A DNA stretch of 45,900 bases. It comes from Firmicutes bacterium HGW-Firmicutes-21. GTDB taxonomy: Bacteria; Bacillota; Clostridia; Oscillospirales; CAG-382. Position 1 is the stretch's first letter. Each line of letters starts with the position of its first letter. The position numbers and the translations under genes were made by a program. Shown piece by piece: positions 32,966 through 42,795 of this stretch. Below the pieces are notes generated by a model. The model did no database searches, had not been told where the DNA came from, and saw only the letters and a program-made list of their open reading frames with translations. The stretch is taken from positions 1-45,900 of the forward strand of contig PGZT01000004.1 in the NCBI GenBank assembly GCA_002841455.1, in the 5' to 3' direction.

Positions 32966-33025
32966 AAAAGCATTAACCTTCTTCTTACACACAAGAGGCA
33001 AGCATTGGTTCGCTACACTCGTTTT

Positions 33026-33712
33026 CTATTCACACACTAAATTAGGTTGTATTTTCAACAGCTCGGGCAGAGCTTTTTCAACATCCTGCTGTGTCAACGC
33101 ATATTCCCGCAATCTTTCCTCGTCATACTCACGATACTTTTGCGGCATACGGAAGTAATTGAGCCGCCAAAGGGGCATCACGGGTAGGGAAGCCAGAACA
33201 AGGCTTAAGCCATCGACCGTAAGACCGGGATACAATGTTGTCCTGACCTCAAACGGCATTTCGGACTCTGTAAGAATCTCCACCGTTTCAGCCGTGTTCA
33301 TAAAACCGTCCTCCTCGCACACCGACGGGTAATCATACAGGGTTGCCTTGACATCAACCGCAACATAATCCAAATTGCTGTCTTCGCATAGCTCTTTAAT
33401 CGTATCGGGGTGCTGTCCGTTTGTGTCCAACTTTACCTTATAGCCGAGCTTTTTAAGCTCGGCTATAAATTCCTTTAAGCCCTTTTGCAATGTCGGCTCG
33501 CCGCCGCTGATAACAACACCGTCAAGCAGTCCCCGCCGCTTTTCAAGAAACTCCCGGACGCTCTCGTCGTCTAAACTCTTGCCGAAGGAATAAATCAGCT
33601 CACGGTTATGGCAGTAAAAACAGTTAAGGTCACACCCCCGACAGAAAAGCACGCAGCTCAACACTCCCGGAAAGTCGATTGTACTTGTTTTTTGTATGCC
33701 GCCGATAATCAT
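33026..33712 (-). CDS. nrdG: Anaerobic ribonucleotide reductase activating protein
   Basis: 228 residues. Radical SAM cluster CRGCDLNCFYCHN and the SAM-binding GGEPTLQKG are present. It starts at the ATG at 33712, overlapping the nrdD stop as ATGA; a TTG six bases earlier is less likely. It installs the glycyl radical of NrdD. At about 228 residues it is the longer NrdG2-like clostridial form. Confidence 0.92.
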   Translation of the reverse strand: MIIGGIQKTSTIDFPGVLSCVLFCRGCDLNCFYCHNRELIYSFGKSLDDESVREFLEKRRGLLDGVVISGGEPTLQKGLKEFIAELKKLGYKVKLDTNGQHPDTIKELCEDSNLDYVAVDVKATLYDYPSVCEEDGFMNTAETVEILTESEMPFEVRTTLYPGLTVDGLSLVLASLPVMPLWRLNYFRMPQKYREYDEERLREYALTQQDVEKALPELLKIQPNLVCE

Positions 33713-35811
33713 TTGCAAACTTCCACTTGTTTTATAACATATTTACGCCTATGAATGTATTCCTCTCGTTTGCCCTTGTTAAAGTTCTGAACAGGGCGAA
33801 GATAGCCGACAACTCTGCTCCACACCTCGGTATTACCTCCGCATTGAGGGCATTTGTACTCCTCACCGTTTATATAACCATGCTCGTTACAAACCGAAAA
33901 GGTCGGGGTAAGCGATAAATAGGGTAGGCTGTAATTTTCAAACGCCTTTTTAATGAGCTGCTTTGCAACCTCAATATCCTTTATACGCTCGCCGAGATAA
34001 AGATGCAGTACCGTTCCGCCCGTGTACTTGCATTGCAATTCGTCCTGTAGGTCGAGTGTCTCGAAAATATCATCGGTAAAGCCGACAGGGAGCTGAGAGG
34101 AGTTTGTATAATAAGGAATCTCCTCACCGGCGGTGATTATGTCGCGGTATTTTTCCTTATCAAGCCTTGCAAGGCTGTAGCTTGTGCCCTCGGCGGGTGT
34201 CGCTTCGAGATTATAAACATGCTCGGTTTCCTCCTGAAAAACGGTTATAATGTCACGCATATAATCAAGAATATCACAAGAGAACCTCTGCCCCTCGGGA
34301 GTGGTTATATCCTTATCTGTGCCGAGGAAGTTTAAGCACGCCTCGTTCATACCGATGATCCCGATTGTATTAAAATGGTTAAACCAATAGCTGCCCGTAC
34401 GCTCCTTTACATTCTCAAGATAGTGTGCTGAATAAGGGTACATACCTCTCTCGGTCTGCGTTTCAATAGTCTTGCGCTTTATCTCAAGACTATCCCTTGC
34501 AAGTTCCATAAGCCTGAGAAGCCGTTTTTTAAAATCCTCCTCGTTTTTAGCGAGATAAGCAATTCGGGGCATATTTATGGTAACAACTCCGATCGAGCCT
34601 GTCAGCGGATTAGAGCCGAACAGACCGCCGCCTCTCTTGCGGAGCTCGCTTGTGTTAAGACGAAGCCGACAGCACATAGAGAGCGCATCCTCCGGTGAAA
34701 GGTCGCTGCTTACATAGTTTGAGAAATAGGGAATACCGTATTTACAGGAAATCTCTATAAATTTATTTGCAACGGGACTGTCCCAGGCAAAATCCTTGGT
34801 AATATTTATTGTGGGTATTGGGAAGGTGAAAACCCGTCCCTTTTTATCTCCCTCCATCATAACCTCGCAGAACGCAAGGTTCAACATATCCATTTCCGCT
34901 TGAAATTCACCATAAGTCTCCTTCTGAGGCTTTCCGCCGACAATAACAGGCTGATCCTTCAGGGTGTGCGGCGGCTTTATGTCGAAGGTAAGGTTGGAAA
35001 AGGGACACTGGAAGCCAACTCTGGTCGGAACATTGAGGTTAAAGATAAATTCTTGCAACGCTTGCTTTACCGTCTTGTATTCTAATTTATCATATCGGAT
35101 AAAGGGTGCACAGTAGGTATCAAAGCTACTCCACGCCTGTGCGCCTGCGGTCTCGCCCTGTGTGGTGAAGGTTGAGTTTACAACCTGTCCGAGGAAGCTG
35201 CGTAGATGCTTTGCGGGGCTTGATTCCACCTTACCGGGCACACCGCCAAAGCCGTTTACAAGCAGCTGCCTGAGGTCCCAACCCGCACAATACGGACCGA
35301 AGAACCCTAAGTCGTGTATATACAGGTCGCCGGATGTATGCGAGTTGCGTATATCGTCGGGATATATCTCGTGCAGCCAATACTGCTTTGTAAAGGTCTC
35401 CCGAATATAATTATTCATTCCGTTTATGGATTTCTGCGTATTTGCGTTTTCATTGATACGCCAGTCGTTATCACCGAGATAATTCTTAAACATATCGATG
35501 GTAGCACCGATTAAGGCGTTTGTCTGCCTTGCACCGTGCCGCTTCTCTCTGTAAAGGATATATGCCTTTGCTGTTTTTGCGTGTCCGTTTTCGATAAGCA
35601 CCTTCTCGACCATGTCCTGTATCGTCTCAACATCGACAATTTGGTCGCGGTACATATTCTCAGCAAGCAAAACAACCTGCTCGGCAAGCTTCTCCGCTTT
35701 AATCCAATCGTTTCCGCCCACAGCCTTTGCGGCCTTAAATATCGCTCTTGTTATTTTCTCCGGATAAAACGGCATTAAGCTGCCGTCGCGCTTTCTTATT
35801 GTAGCAATCAT
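33709..35811 (-). CDS. nrdD: Anaerobic (class III) ribonucleoside-triphosphate reductase
   Basis: 700 residues from the ATG at 35811 (MIATIRKRDGSLMPFYPEKI); a TTG at 35838 with a good ribosome site would add nine residues. An ATP-cone (1-90) precedes the barrel. The C-terminus has one CPQC zinc pair, preceded by a CNEHG cysteine, and the glycyl radical site RVVGYLRPVQNFNKGKREEY. It makes deoxynucleotides without oxygen, consistent with a strict anaerobe. It is coupled to nrdG and sits behind a promoter with two NrdR-like boxes. Confidence 0.94.
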   Translation of the reverse strand: MIATIRKRDGSLMPFYPEKITRAIFKAAKAVGGNDWIKAEKLAEQVVLLAENMYRDQIVDVETIQDMVEKVLIENGHAKTAKAYILYREKRHGARQTNALIGATIDMFKNYLGDNDWRINENANTQKSINGMNNYIRETFTKQYWLHEIYPDDIRNSHTSGDLYIHDLGFFGPYCAGWDLRQLLVNGFGGVPGKVESSPAKHLRSFLGQVVNSTFTTQGETAGAQAWSSFDTYCAPFIRYDKLEYKTVKQALQEFIFNLNVPTRVGFQCPFSNLTFDIKPPHTLKDQPVIVGGKPQKETYGEFQAEMDMLNLAFCEVMMEGDKKGRVFTFPIPTINITKDFAWDSPVANKFIEISCKYGIPYFSNYVSSDLSPEDALSMCCRLRLNTSELRKRGGGLFGSNPLTGSIGVVTINMPRIAYLAKNEEDFKKRLLRLMELARDSLEIKRKTIETQTERGMYPYSAHYLENVKERTGSYWFNHFNTIGIIGMNEACLNFLGTDKDITTPEGQRFSCDILDYMRDIITVFQEETEHVYNLEATPAEGTSYSLARLDKEKYRDIITAGEEIPYYTNSSQLPVGFTDDIFETLDLQDELQCKYTGGTVLHLYLGERIKDIEVAKQLIKKAFENYSLPYLSLTPTFSVCNEHGYINGEEYKCPQCGGNTEVWSRVVGYLRPVQNFNKGKREEYIHRRKYVIKQVEVCK

Positions 35812-35868
35812 GTCTTTTCCCTCTCTCTTGTTGCCCAATGGTGTCCTCCCTCGTTAGGAAGTATTGCG

Positions 35869-35918
35869 ATTATACTATATATTGTGTTTGAATGCAATAC
35901 CTATTCTAAATATTGTTG
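35869..35918 (-). promoter_or_regulatory. nrdDG promoter with tandem NrdR-like boxes
   Basis: On the minus strand TTGCAT (35892-35897), 17 bases, TATAAT (35869-35874). Box 1, ATACTATATATTGTGT (35872-35887), overlaps the -10 region and spacer, and box 2, ATTCTAAATATTGTTG (35903-35918), starts exactly 31 bases further upstream. That is the usual NrdR geometry of three helical turns. Confidence 0.75.
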
Positions 35919-35982
35919 CACAAATAATGTAAACAATTAATGAACAAAACCAAGCCCTTATCGTATTGAAAATGTCGAAATT

Positions 35983-36006
35983 AAAAAAAGACTGTAAAAT
36001 ACAGTC
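35983..36006 (-). terminator. Intrinsic terminator after the CDF transporter gene
   Basis: GACTGTA / TACAGTC stem with a 3-base loop and seven T on the minus strand; ends the AlgX-like/SDR/CDF operon. Confidence 0.85.
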
Positions 36007-36044
36007 CTTTCATTCGTTAATATGCACAAAAAACACTTATAATA

Positions 36045-37205
36045 TTATGCGTTTTCTCTGTCTATATCAACCACAGCATATAGTGTTCTGTCAAATTCGT
36101 TAATCAGCGAAGCGGCTTCTTCCTTCAGGGCACATTCGCTCTTTTTTATGTCAAAGGGTACTACCATATCAAAAATTACATTAGTGTGGGTACGACCTGT
36201 TACCATACGGAAATCATGGAGAGTAATTCGTTTGTCTATACTTTTTACAAGCTCCTCGACAACCTTTTTTGTTGTGAGCGTTCTCTCGTCCTTGACGGAT
36301 ATAGGGTCCATATGTATGACCGCCTGGCATCCTATTTTAACACGAAGCTCTTTTTCGGCGTTGTCAACGATGTCGTGCATAGCAAGTATATCCGAGTCCT
36401 CGGGAACCTCGGCATGCAAAGAAATCATTCTTCTGCCCGGACCGTAGTCATGAACGATTAAATCGTGCAGCCCGACAATATCGGGGAAGGAGAGGACTAT
36501 TTGTTCAATCTCCTGTACCAGCTTAGGCTCGGGCGGCTGACCGAGCAGAGGGCTTACGGTTTCCCGCACCGAGTTTATTCCCGTATATATTATAAGCAGG
36601 GCGACTAAAAGACCGGACCAGCCGTCTGTATTAAAACCGGTAGCATCCATAATAATCATCGAGAGCAGCACCGCCGTCGTCGCCACACAGTCGCACAGGC
36701 TGTCCTTCGACACCGCCTTCATAGCGGAAGACTGTATTTTCTTACCTATACGGCTATTATAAAAAGCCATATACAGCTTCACGCAGACCGAGGCCGTTAG
36801 GATTGCAAGCGAAATAAAGGATAGCTTAACCTCGGCAGGGTTAATTATTTTTTCAACGGAGGACTTTAGCAGCTCAACACCGACAAGTATTATTATTAAT
36901 GAGACAATCAGCCCGGAGATATATTCGATTCTACCATGACCGTAGGGGTGGTGGATATCGGGTTTCTGCCCCGCAAGCTTAAAGCCGACTGCGGTAACAA
37001 CCGAGCTGCCGGCATCAGACAGGTTGTTGAAGGCGTCTGCGGTCGCCGCTATCGAGCCGCTGATTATACCGACAAACAGCTTACCCAAAAACAAGAACAG
37101 GTTCAAAAAAATACCCAGAATTCCGCACAGAATTCCGTACCTCTGTCTTATTGACGCCTCGTCAGAGTGGTCCTTGATAAATATTTTAGCCAGTATATAT
37201 ACCAC
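36045..37205 (-). CDS. Cation diffusion facilitator (CDF) metal exporter
   Basis: 386 residues from the GTG at 37205, which has GGAGGAG ten bases upstream; a longer frame upstream reads into the SDR gene and is spurious. Six membrane helices carry the CDF metal sites: ATADAFNNLSDAGSSVV (D and D), HHPYGHGRIEY and KDSLCDCVATTAVLL. The cytoplasmic domain continues to the end with an extra 90 residues (DDRTL... region to the C-terminus) beyond the common CDF length. It exports zinc, manganese or iron; which one cannot be read. Last gene of a minus-strand operon. Confidence 0.9.
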   Translation of the reverse strand: MVYILAKIFIKDHSDEASIRQRYGILCGILGIFLNLFLFLGKLFVGIISGSIAATADAFNNLSDAGSSVVTAVGFKLAGQKPDIHHPYGHGRIEYISGLIVSLIIILVGVELLKSSVEKIINPAEVKLSFISLAILTASVCVKLYMAFYNSRIGKKIQSSAMKAVSKDSLCDCVATTAVLLSMIIMDATGFNTDGWSGLLVALLIIYTGINSVRETVSPLLGQPPEPKLVQEIEQIVLSFPDIVGLHDLIVHDYGPGRRMISLHAEVPEDSDILAMHDIVDNAEKELRVKIGCQAVIHMDPISVKDERTLTTKKVVEELVKSIDKRITLHDFRMVTGRTHTNVIFDMVVPFDIKKSECALKEEAASLINEFDRTLYAVVDIDRENA

Positions 37206-37240
37206 AAAAACATCTCCTCCGATATAAAAAATCGAATTTC

Positions 37241-38002
37241 TTAGATACAAGGCATTACAAGTCCGCCGCAAACGGGGAGGAAGGCTCCTGTAATAAAGCC
37301 CGCAAGGTCGCTTGCCAAAAAAGCAACTGCATTCGCAATCTCCTGATCTGTTCCCCTGCGTTTTAGCGGTACCTTCTCGCAATACTCCTTATTGTATTCG
37401 GTTCCCCATTTCCTGTCGTTATCGCTGACCGTCCAGCCCGGAGCCACTTGATTCACGGTTATATTGTGCTCACCGATCTCCTTAGCCAGGACACGAAGAA
37501 CGCCGTCCATTCCTCTTTTACCGGACACATATGCAGATTGGGTGGGGGAGTTAGCCATAGAGCATTCGGTGTTTATCCCGATAAACCGACCGGCTTTTTT
37601 TGTTATCATATAAGGGATAAAAGCCTTTGCCATATATACATTCTGCATTACACAGGAACTGAACTGGCTCTCATAATCCTCGGGGGCCTGCTCCAGCACA
37701 CTCGTCCATCTGTATTGTATTACCGCATTGTTTACGATAATGTTGGGGAGAGAAAAGCTCGCTTCTATCTTTTCCTTCATTTTAGTAATCGATTCAAAAT
37801 CGGTTATATCCGCTTGTACGACAAACGCTTTCCCGCCCATTTTTTCGGTCTCTGTGTGTAATTGCACCGCTTTTTCCTCGTTATTATGGTAATGTATTAT
37901 TATGTCGGCACCGCATTCGGCAAGAGTACGCACCATCACTCTTCCAAGCTGTCCCGTTGCACCTGTTATAAGAGCGGTTTTACCCGATAAATCTATTTGC
38001 AT
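37241..38002 (-). CDS. Short-chain dehydrogenase/reductase
   Basis: 253 residues. TGATGQLGRVM is the NAD(P)-binding loop, NNAVIQY the structural motif (N-N-A-x), and YVSGKRGMDGV the catalytic tyrosine and lysine. It resembles FabG-like 3-oxoacyl reductases, but substrate specificity is not visible. AGGAGG precedes the ATG. It lies between an AlgX-like lipoprotein and the CDF gene with gaps of 18 and 35 bases. Confidence 0.9.
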   Translation of the reverse strand: MQIDLSGKTALITGATGQLGRVMVRTLAECGADIIIHYHNNEEKAVQLHTETEKMGGKAFVVQADITDFESITKMKEKIEASFSLPNIIVNNAVIQYRWTSVLEQAPEDYESQFSSCVMQNVYMAKAFIPYMITKKAGRFIGINTECSMANSPTQSAYVSGKRGMDGVLRVLAKEIGEHNITVNQVAPGWTVSDNDRKWGTEYNKEYCEKVPLKRRGTDQEIANAVAFLASDLAGFITGAFLPVCGGLVMPCI

Positions 38003-38020
38003 AATAAACCAACCTCCTAA

Positions 38021-39328
38021 CTATTTGTATAAATTCTTTAGGTTCATATCACAGATTATATAAATAACATAATCTATGTCAAGCTCGGTGAACAGCGCTT
38101 TATCAAAGCTAAAATCCCACATTGAACGCATTGTCGTTGTCGCACAGCGCTCGGCTATAAAATCGAACATCATAATAGAATAGGAATCTCTGAGGATGAT
38201 AACATTTGGCTTCCCCGTACTGTCGGGGTTTATAAAGGTATATTCCTTTGTCGGCTCTTCGTGAATAAGGGTTGAAATATCATTTTTGTATTTCGGTATT
38301 CCGACAGGGGTTTGGAAGCTAATGTTAGAAAAGGTTGAGGTCTCGTATAATATGGTTTCATCCATCGATAAATCGGTGTAAAGGTCTCCGACCTGACGGG
38401 ATTCGTTTCTGAAGCCGAAATCCTCTATCGGGCGTGGCTTGCTTGCGTCAAAGCTCCGGGAAATATAATCGAACAGCTCGGTATATGCAAAAAACGCCGC
38501 ATACTCTGTCCAATGACTGTCGGTATGGTGATAAATAGCGAACTCATCGTTTTTATGCTGCTCAAGTATCGGCTTCATATCTATAACAACCGCACCCGAT
38601 TCGTTCAGCAGACGGACGGTTTGCTCGTGCAGCGAGGTAGTCTCGAATTGCCTAACCATACCGTCGGGCATATATTCGCCGTATATCTCGTTTGGATTGG
38701 GAACGAGTATATATATCGGCTTTGCTCCAAGGTTCTCGTCCAGCCAGGTTACCCGTTCGGCAATTCTTTGCTTTGCATTTTTTTCCTGTCGGTTATCCAA
38801 AACATCGTTTCTGTAATAATTATTCTTCGTCGCGCTGAAAAACAGACGAAAATCCTTCCCCACCCACACCCATTCGGATATACCGGGGTCGTCCGTTTCG
38901 TAATATGCAACGCCGCTTACGCTCTCGCTCAACGCCTTGTTTTCCGCCTTTGCATAAACTGAGACCTCCATCGGACTGCTCTGGGGGGTAACTGAGAGCT
39001 CGAATATAAAGCTTCCGTAATGTGATTTTGTTGACATTATAACCTTTCCGTCATGTTCTATGTAAATCGTTGCACCCTCCTCGCAGGTTCCGGCAAAAAC
39101 AGCTCTGCCGTCGGCAACCGTGCGGTATTCAATTATCTCGGGCTCGTCTGTCTTGCTGCTATAATCGCTGCCCGTCATAGAGGTAAGGTCTATTAGCGGT
39201 TCGGATGTCTCTTTACTGTTTACGGATGTGTTTATCTCCTTGCCATTTATACAGGCCGAAAGGCAACAAATAATAATAAACACAATTATCGGTATAAAAA
39301 ATAAACGATTGCTAAAACCTTTTTTCAT
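38021..39328 (-). CDS. AlgX/DHHW-like SGNH-hydrolase lipoprotein
   Basis: 435 residues with a lipoprotein signal (lipobox LSAC near residue 25). A linker and a beta domain (70-130) are followed by the SGNH-like domain: WVWVGKDFRLFF, HTDSHWTEYAAFFAY (catalytic D-x-H pair) and VIILRDSYS (serine). This is the pattern of AlgX/AlgJ-type O-acetyltransferases, which acetylate polysaccharide outside the cell. No MBOAT partner is in the window. A consensus promoter lies upstream. Confidence 0.82.
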   Translation of the reverse strand: MKKGFSNRLFFIPIIVFIIICCLSACINGKEINTSVNSKETSEPLIDLTSMTGSDYSSKTDEPEIIEYRTVADGRAVFAGTCEEGATIYIEHDGKVIMSTKSHYGSFIFELSVTPQSSPMEVSVYAKAENKALSESVSGVAYYETDDPGISEWVWVGKDFRLFFSATKNNYYRNDVLDNRQEKNAKQRIAERVTWLDENLGAKPIYILVPNPNEIYGEYMPDGMVRQFETTSLHEQTVRLLNESGAVVIDMKPILEQHKNDEFAIYHHTDSHWTEYAAFFAYTELFDYISRSFDASKPRPIEDFGFRNESRQVGDLYTDLSMDETILYETSTFSNISFQTPVGIPKYKNDISTLIHEEPTKEYTFINPDSTGKPNVIILRDSYSIMMFDFIAERCATTTMRSMWDFSFDKALFTELDIDYVIYIICDMNLKNLYK

Positions 39329-39424
39329 AATTATGTCCGTTCTCCGATTATTTTATAAATTGATTAATACTTCTTTGTACCAACCGTCTTACAAACTGAT
39401 TATAGCAATATTGGCACCGGCACT

Positions 39425-39453
39425 ATTATATCACAGTAAATGTTTTTTTACAA
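39425..39453 (-). promoter_or_regulatory. Promoter of the AlgX-like/SDR/CDF operon
   Basis: TTGTAA, 17 bases, TATAAT on the minus strand, about 97 bases upstream of the start at 39328. The rest of the 39329-39560 gap has no recognisable gene. Confidence 0.7.
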
Positions 39454-39560
39454 TGCGCAATATGACAAGTGATCTCAAGGAAATTATTTTAGCTTGAAAC
39501 AATTTAAGAGATTTTTTCCACTATTATAGCATAATGATAATACGCAAAAGGAGAACATAT

Positions 39561-41255
39561 ATGAGAATTGAAAAAGCAATGCCAAGGAACTGTTTTTTAT
39601 TCGTGGTAATTATAATAATTTTCACTTTTATTTTAATGGCTGCATTAGTATCGTGTGAAAAAATCGGTATTGAAGAATCGATTGAAAGCACAGACGAGGA
39701 TTTTTCGGGAACATCCTCCGATGACATTGTTTCGGTAGCTGAATCAGAGGAATCGGTCGACGATAATTCATCGGAAGACGAAAAAACGCCCCCGCAAATG
39801 ATGAGCGCAGGGGATGTTTATATTATAAAGAGCGATTCCATAGCCTTTGAATCGGCGGTATTGCCTCTTGCGGAATGGTTTTGTAAAAATATAGAACAAT
39901 ACTACGGTATCTATAAAAACATTGACAGCTTCGTGGGATTTAGTGAGTTTAACGATTTTGAAAAGTTTACTCTATACTACCTTTGTTATGAAGTTAATTT
40001 ATCTTATAATCATTATGATATAAAGAACAACATTTCTGTTGTATGTGGTGTAATGAACGATTCGCCCGACAAGTATATATTGATAGATGGTCATATTGAT
40101 TATTATTTCTATTATTCATTAGAGGATAACTGGGAGAAGGTTAAGCAACACTCTGTATTTGGTAAATTTGCGGGGGATTATCCAAAAAAGGTTGATTCAG
40201 ACGAAATTACAGAGCTTGATATTGCCTCGCTTATCGGTAAAGACCGCAAAATATATTCAAATACAGCGATTTCCGATACTGTTGTAGCTGTTATAAGCGG
40301 ATATCCGTTAAAGGTGGATTTTATTGATATTGTGAATAAAAGTCTTATATATGACAGCCATATATTAACGGATGCCCAGGAAAAGGGGTACAGTTTATCC
40401 TCATATACCGGCTCCTGGTATCAGCCTGAGGATTATTTTATTGTTCGCTTTTATGCGCGGAAATCCGATAATGACGGAGGGTATTACTTATATTATAAAA
40501 TTATCTTTAATGATGACGGAAGTATAAGCGATATTCTTATTACCGACAGCGATAGTTATGATTATTACGGCTCAAACAGCACTTATTCAAAGGAATATAG
40601 CATGCATTCGCAATCGGGACGGTATGGTGTATTTCGTCGGAACTACGATCTTTATCTGTATGACAATGTTGCAAATAAAGAAATACTCATATATGATGCC
40701 AAGCCTGATGATGACGGAAATTACGACATTGATGAATATCATGGTGCAAGACCGGCATTCTTTATAGGAGAAGTGCTTTACTATAACATTTATGGCTGGG
40801 AGTGGTGCATAGGCTCAGCCAGCTATAACCCAAAAACAAAGAAAACAGTGCGATACATTAACAGCGTGTCAATACACAGACGCATTGATGATTATATTTA
40901 CGGGTATTTATCTATAGAGGATTATTGTGGCAATTTTGTACGCTATAATATAAACAGCCCACAGGACATTGAATTTCTAATAAAATACGGAGAGAACCTT
41001 GATTCATCTGAAGTATTATTTACGCCTGATAATAAGCATATAATAAAAATATCATCATGTAATTATGTTGACGAAATAAAATTTAAGGACAGCTCAAGCA
41101 CAGTAACGGTTTATGACGGGCTCTCGTTTGAACCAATTGAAACCTATACACTTAGTAACGATTCATTTTTGCTTTATAGAGCAATATTTGTCGGTGATTA
41201 TATATATATACCTGCTGCCGACAATAATAAAGCATATATAATTAAAATCAAATGA
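39561..41255 (+). CDS. Large lipoprotein of unknown function
   Basis: 564 residues from the ATG at 39561 after AGGAGA. The signal peptide ends in a lipobox (LVSC). An acidic Ser/Glu-rich linker (35-75) leads to a soluble region of about 480 residues rich in Tyr, Asp and Asn. The C-terminal half has repeated short strands (YGVFRRNYDLYLYDNVANKE, VLFTPDNKHIIKISSCN, FVGDYIYIPAADNNKAYIIK) reminiscent of a beta-propeller, but no blade motif was certain. No family recognised. Probably surface-anchored. Confidence 0.7.
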   Translation: MRIEKAMPRNCFLFVVIIIIFTFILMAALVSCEKIGIEESIESTDEDFSGTSSDDIVSVAESEESVDDNSSEDEKTPPQMMSAGDVYIIKSDSIAFESAVLPLAEWFCKNIEQYYGIYKNIDSFVGFSEFNDFEKFTLYYLCYEVNLSYNHYDIKNNISVVCGVMNDSPDKYILIDGHIDYYFYYSLEDNWEKVKQHSVFGKFAGDYPKKVDSDEITELDIASLIGKDRKIYSNTAISDTVVAVISGYPLKVDFIDIVNKSLIYDSHILTDAQEKGYSLSSYTGSWYQPEDYFIVRFYARKSDNDGGYYLYYKIIFNDDGSISDILITDSDSYDYYGSNSTYSKEYSMHSQSGRYGVFRRNYDLYLYDNVANKEILIYDAKPDDDGNYDIDEYHGARPAFFIGEVLYYNIYGWEWCIGSASYNPKTKKTVRYINSVSIHRRIDDYIYGYLSIEDYCGNFVRYNINSPQDIEFLIKYGENLDSSEVLFTPDNKHIIKISSCNYVDEIKFKDSSSTVTVYDGLSFEPIETYTLSNDSFLLYRAIFVGDYIYIPAADNNKAYIIKIK

Positions 41256-41269
41256 ACAGTGCAAAATAC

Positions 41270-41300
41270 AAAGAAGACACCTTTCGTGGGTGCCTTTTTT
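41270..41300. terminator. Bidirectional terminator between the lipoprotein and GNAT genes
   Basis: GACACC / GGTGCC with one A-C mismatch, extended by AAGAA against TTTTTT. A-rich and T-rich flanks fit both directions. Confidence 0.65.
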
Positions 41301-41311
41301 GCATAGTGTTA

Positions 41312-42172
41312 TTATTTTCCCGCAACCATCCTGTACTGGTCGTAATAAAACGACTCCTTATATCCGATACTGCGGTAGACCTTGTTTGAGTATTCATTGG
41401 CGCAATCCGCATATAAAGCGCAGTATTTCCAACCCTCGTTAATCAGCTTTTGGGATAACGAAGCGACGCAAGCGGTGCTGTAGCTCTTACCCCGAAGATG
41501 AGGCGGTGTATATACCTGACCGATAAAGATGCAGTCGGTAACCTGCCTTACACTTGCGGCAACCGAGACGGGCATATTATCCTCCCATATGTATAACTGT
41601 CCGCCGTTAATCAGGTTTTGAGCTGTTTTTATACCGAAATTAATGTCATACCCACCGAGGTTACAAGCGGGAACAAAATCCGCAACCCAATAAGGAAGGA
41701 AATGCATATCGGTACTTGTTGCGTTACGGAAATTACCGTTTGGAAGCGTTAATTTGTTAACCTTTTCGAGAATATACAGCACCAGACATTCATTGTTTTC
41801 AAAGCTCTTGTTTATCTTTCTTCCGTATATATCGCAAAAGCTCTTTGCAAGTGCCTTTTCGGTAAAAATAAAATCAACCTGTTTGCCGTTTTCGATAAGC
41901 GAATCGGTAAAGAACTCTAAAACCGTATCGTTTCTGATATTATCGGTTTCATACATAACCATAGGATGTGGCATACAACGAATTGCAGTCAAAAGGATTT
42001 TTCCGTCATCGTCCTTGACCGTTGCCATTATAAAATCCGAATTAATTCCTCCGGCGGCAAGGGCTATGTTTATGTTTTTTAACAGCAGATTGTTCTGTAT
42101 CTCATGCTTATTCAAAACATCAGTTACTTCATCGGCAAAAACCTTTGCTGTATTGTATAGTGTAAATATCAT
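41312..42172 (-). CDS. GNAT acetyltransferase with N-terminal extension
   Basis: 286 residues. The C-terminal half has the GNAT acetyl-CoA segment FIGQVYTPPHLRGKSYSTAC and LYADCANEYSNKVYRSIGYK. The first 140 residues are a second, degenerate GNAT-like half (as in two-domain acetyltransferases). It follows the 167-residue GNAT gene with a 3-base gap, so both are in one operon. Substrate unknown. Confidence 0.85.
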   Translation of the reverse strand: MIFTLYNTAKVFADEVTDVLNKHEIQNNLLLKNINIALAAGGINSDFIMATVKDDDGKILLTAIRCMPHPMVMYETDNIRNDTVLEFFTDSLIENGKQVDFIFTEKALAKSFCDIYGRKINKSFENNECLVLYILEKVNKLTLPNGNFRNATSTDMHFLPYWVADFVPACNLGGYDINFGIKTAQNLINGGQLYIWEDNMPVSVAASVRQVTDCIFIGQVYTPPHLRGKSYSTACVASLSQKLINEGWKYCALYADCANEYSNKVYRSIGYKESFYYDQYRMVAGK

Positions 42173-42175
42173 TAA

Positions 42176-42679
42176 TTAAACCTCCGTTTCCATAAATCCT
42201 ACCGTAAACGGCAGGTGAGGGAACAACATTGTCCCTGTATGTACAAAGCCGTTTTTTATATACCAGTTCTTCAGCTTTGTGTTTTCCTCTATTATGCCAA
42301 GGGTTATTTTCTTACCGCCAAGGTGTCTTGCAACAGTCTTACAATGCTCTATCAGAGCGCTGCCTATTCCGGAATGTCGGTATTCAGGCAGCACAGCGAG
42401 ATTATGTATTTCATATGCAACATCATCTTTTTTTGATAGTGAAACATAACCTACCAGCTCTGTACCTACAAAATAACCAAACATAGGGCATTTGCTCTCG
42501 AAAACGGCTCGCAGCCTTTCCATTTTCATAAAGCTTGTATGCTTGGAGCAGTTTTCCTCTGTCAAGCCGAATTCCTGCGCCACCGTCGCAAAGCTCTTGT
42601 GTATCACATAAAGGCAGTCCGTCAGGTCCTTTTCAGCTATTGTTTTAATTACACGGTCGGATAAATCTATCGTTTTCAT
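42176..42679 (-). CDS. GNAT family N-acetyltransferase
   Basis: 167 residues. Acetyl-CoA motif LAVLPEYRHSGIGSALIEHC and LGIIEENTKLKNWYIKNGFV. GGAGCTGCATA precedes the ATG at 42679. It lies 22 bases downstream of a terminator that ends a small upstream gene, so expression may depend on read-through from the promoter at 42969. Confidence 0.88.
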   Translation of the reverse strand: MKTIDLSDRVIKTIAEKDLTDCLYVIHKSFATVAQEFGLTEENCSKHTSFMKMERLRAVFESKCPMFGYFVGTELVGYVSLSKKDDVAYEIHNLAVLPEYRHSGIGSALIEHCKTVARHLGGKKITLGIIEENTKLKNWYIKNGFVHTGTMLFPHLPFTVGFMETEV

Positions 42680-42701
42680 TATGCAGCTCCATTTTTAAAA
42701 A

Positions 42702-42763
42702 CAAAAAAAGCGGTGTAAGCTTTTCATATGCGAACATTATTCGCACCGAACACCAAAACCGCT
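42702..42763 (-). terminator. Terminator/attenuator between the small gene and the GNAT operon
   Basis: AGCGGT (42758-42763) pairs with ACCGCT (42709-42714), enclosing TGCGAA/TTCGCA, followed by seven T on the minus strand. GGTGT/ACACC can pair alternatively, so two folds compete. Confidence 0.65.
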
Positions 42764-42795
42764 ATAGCATATTCAATAATAATGTTATATTATAC

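Noticed and set aside
37205-37382. N-terminal extension of the CDF transporter up to 37382
   Set aside because: That stretch overlaps the 3' end of the SDR gene in another frame and has no start signal, while the GTG at 37205 has a strong ribosome site.
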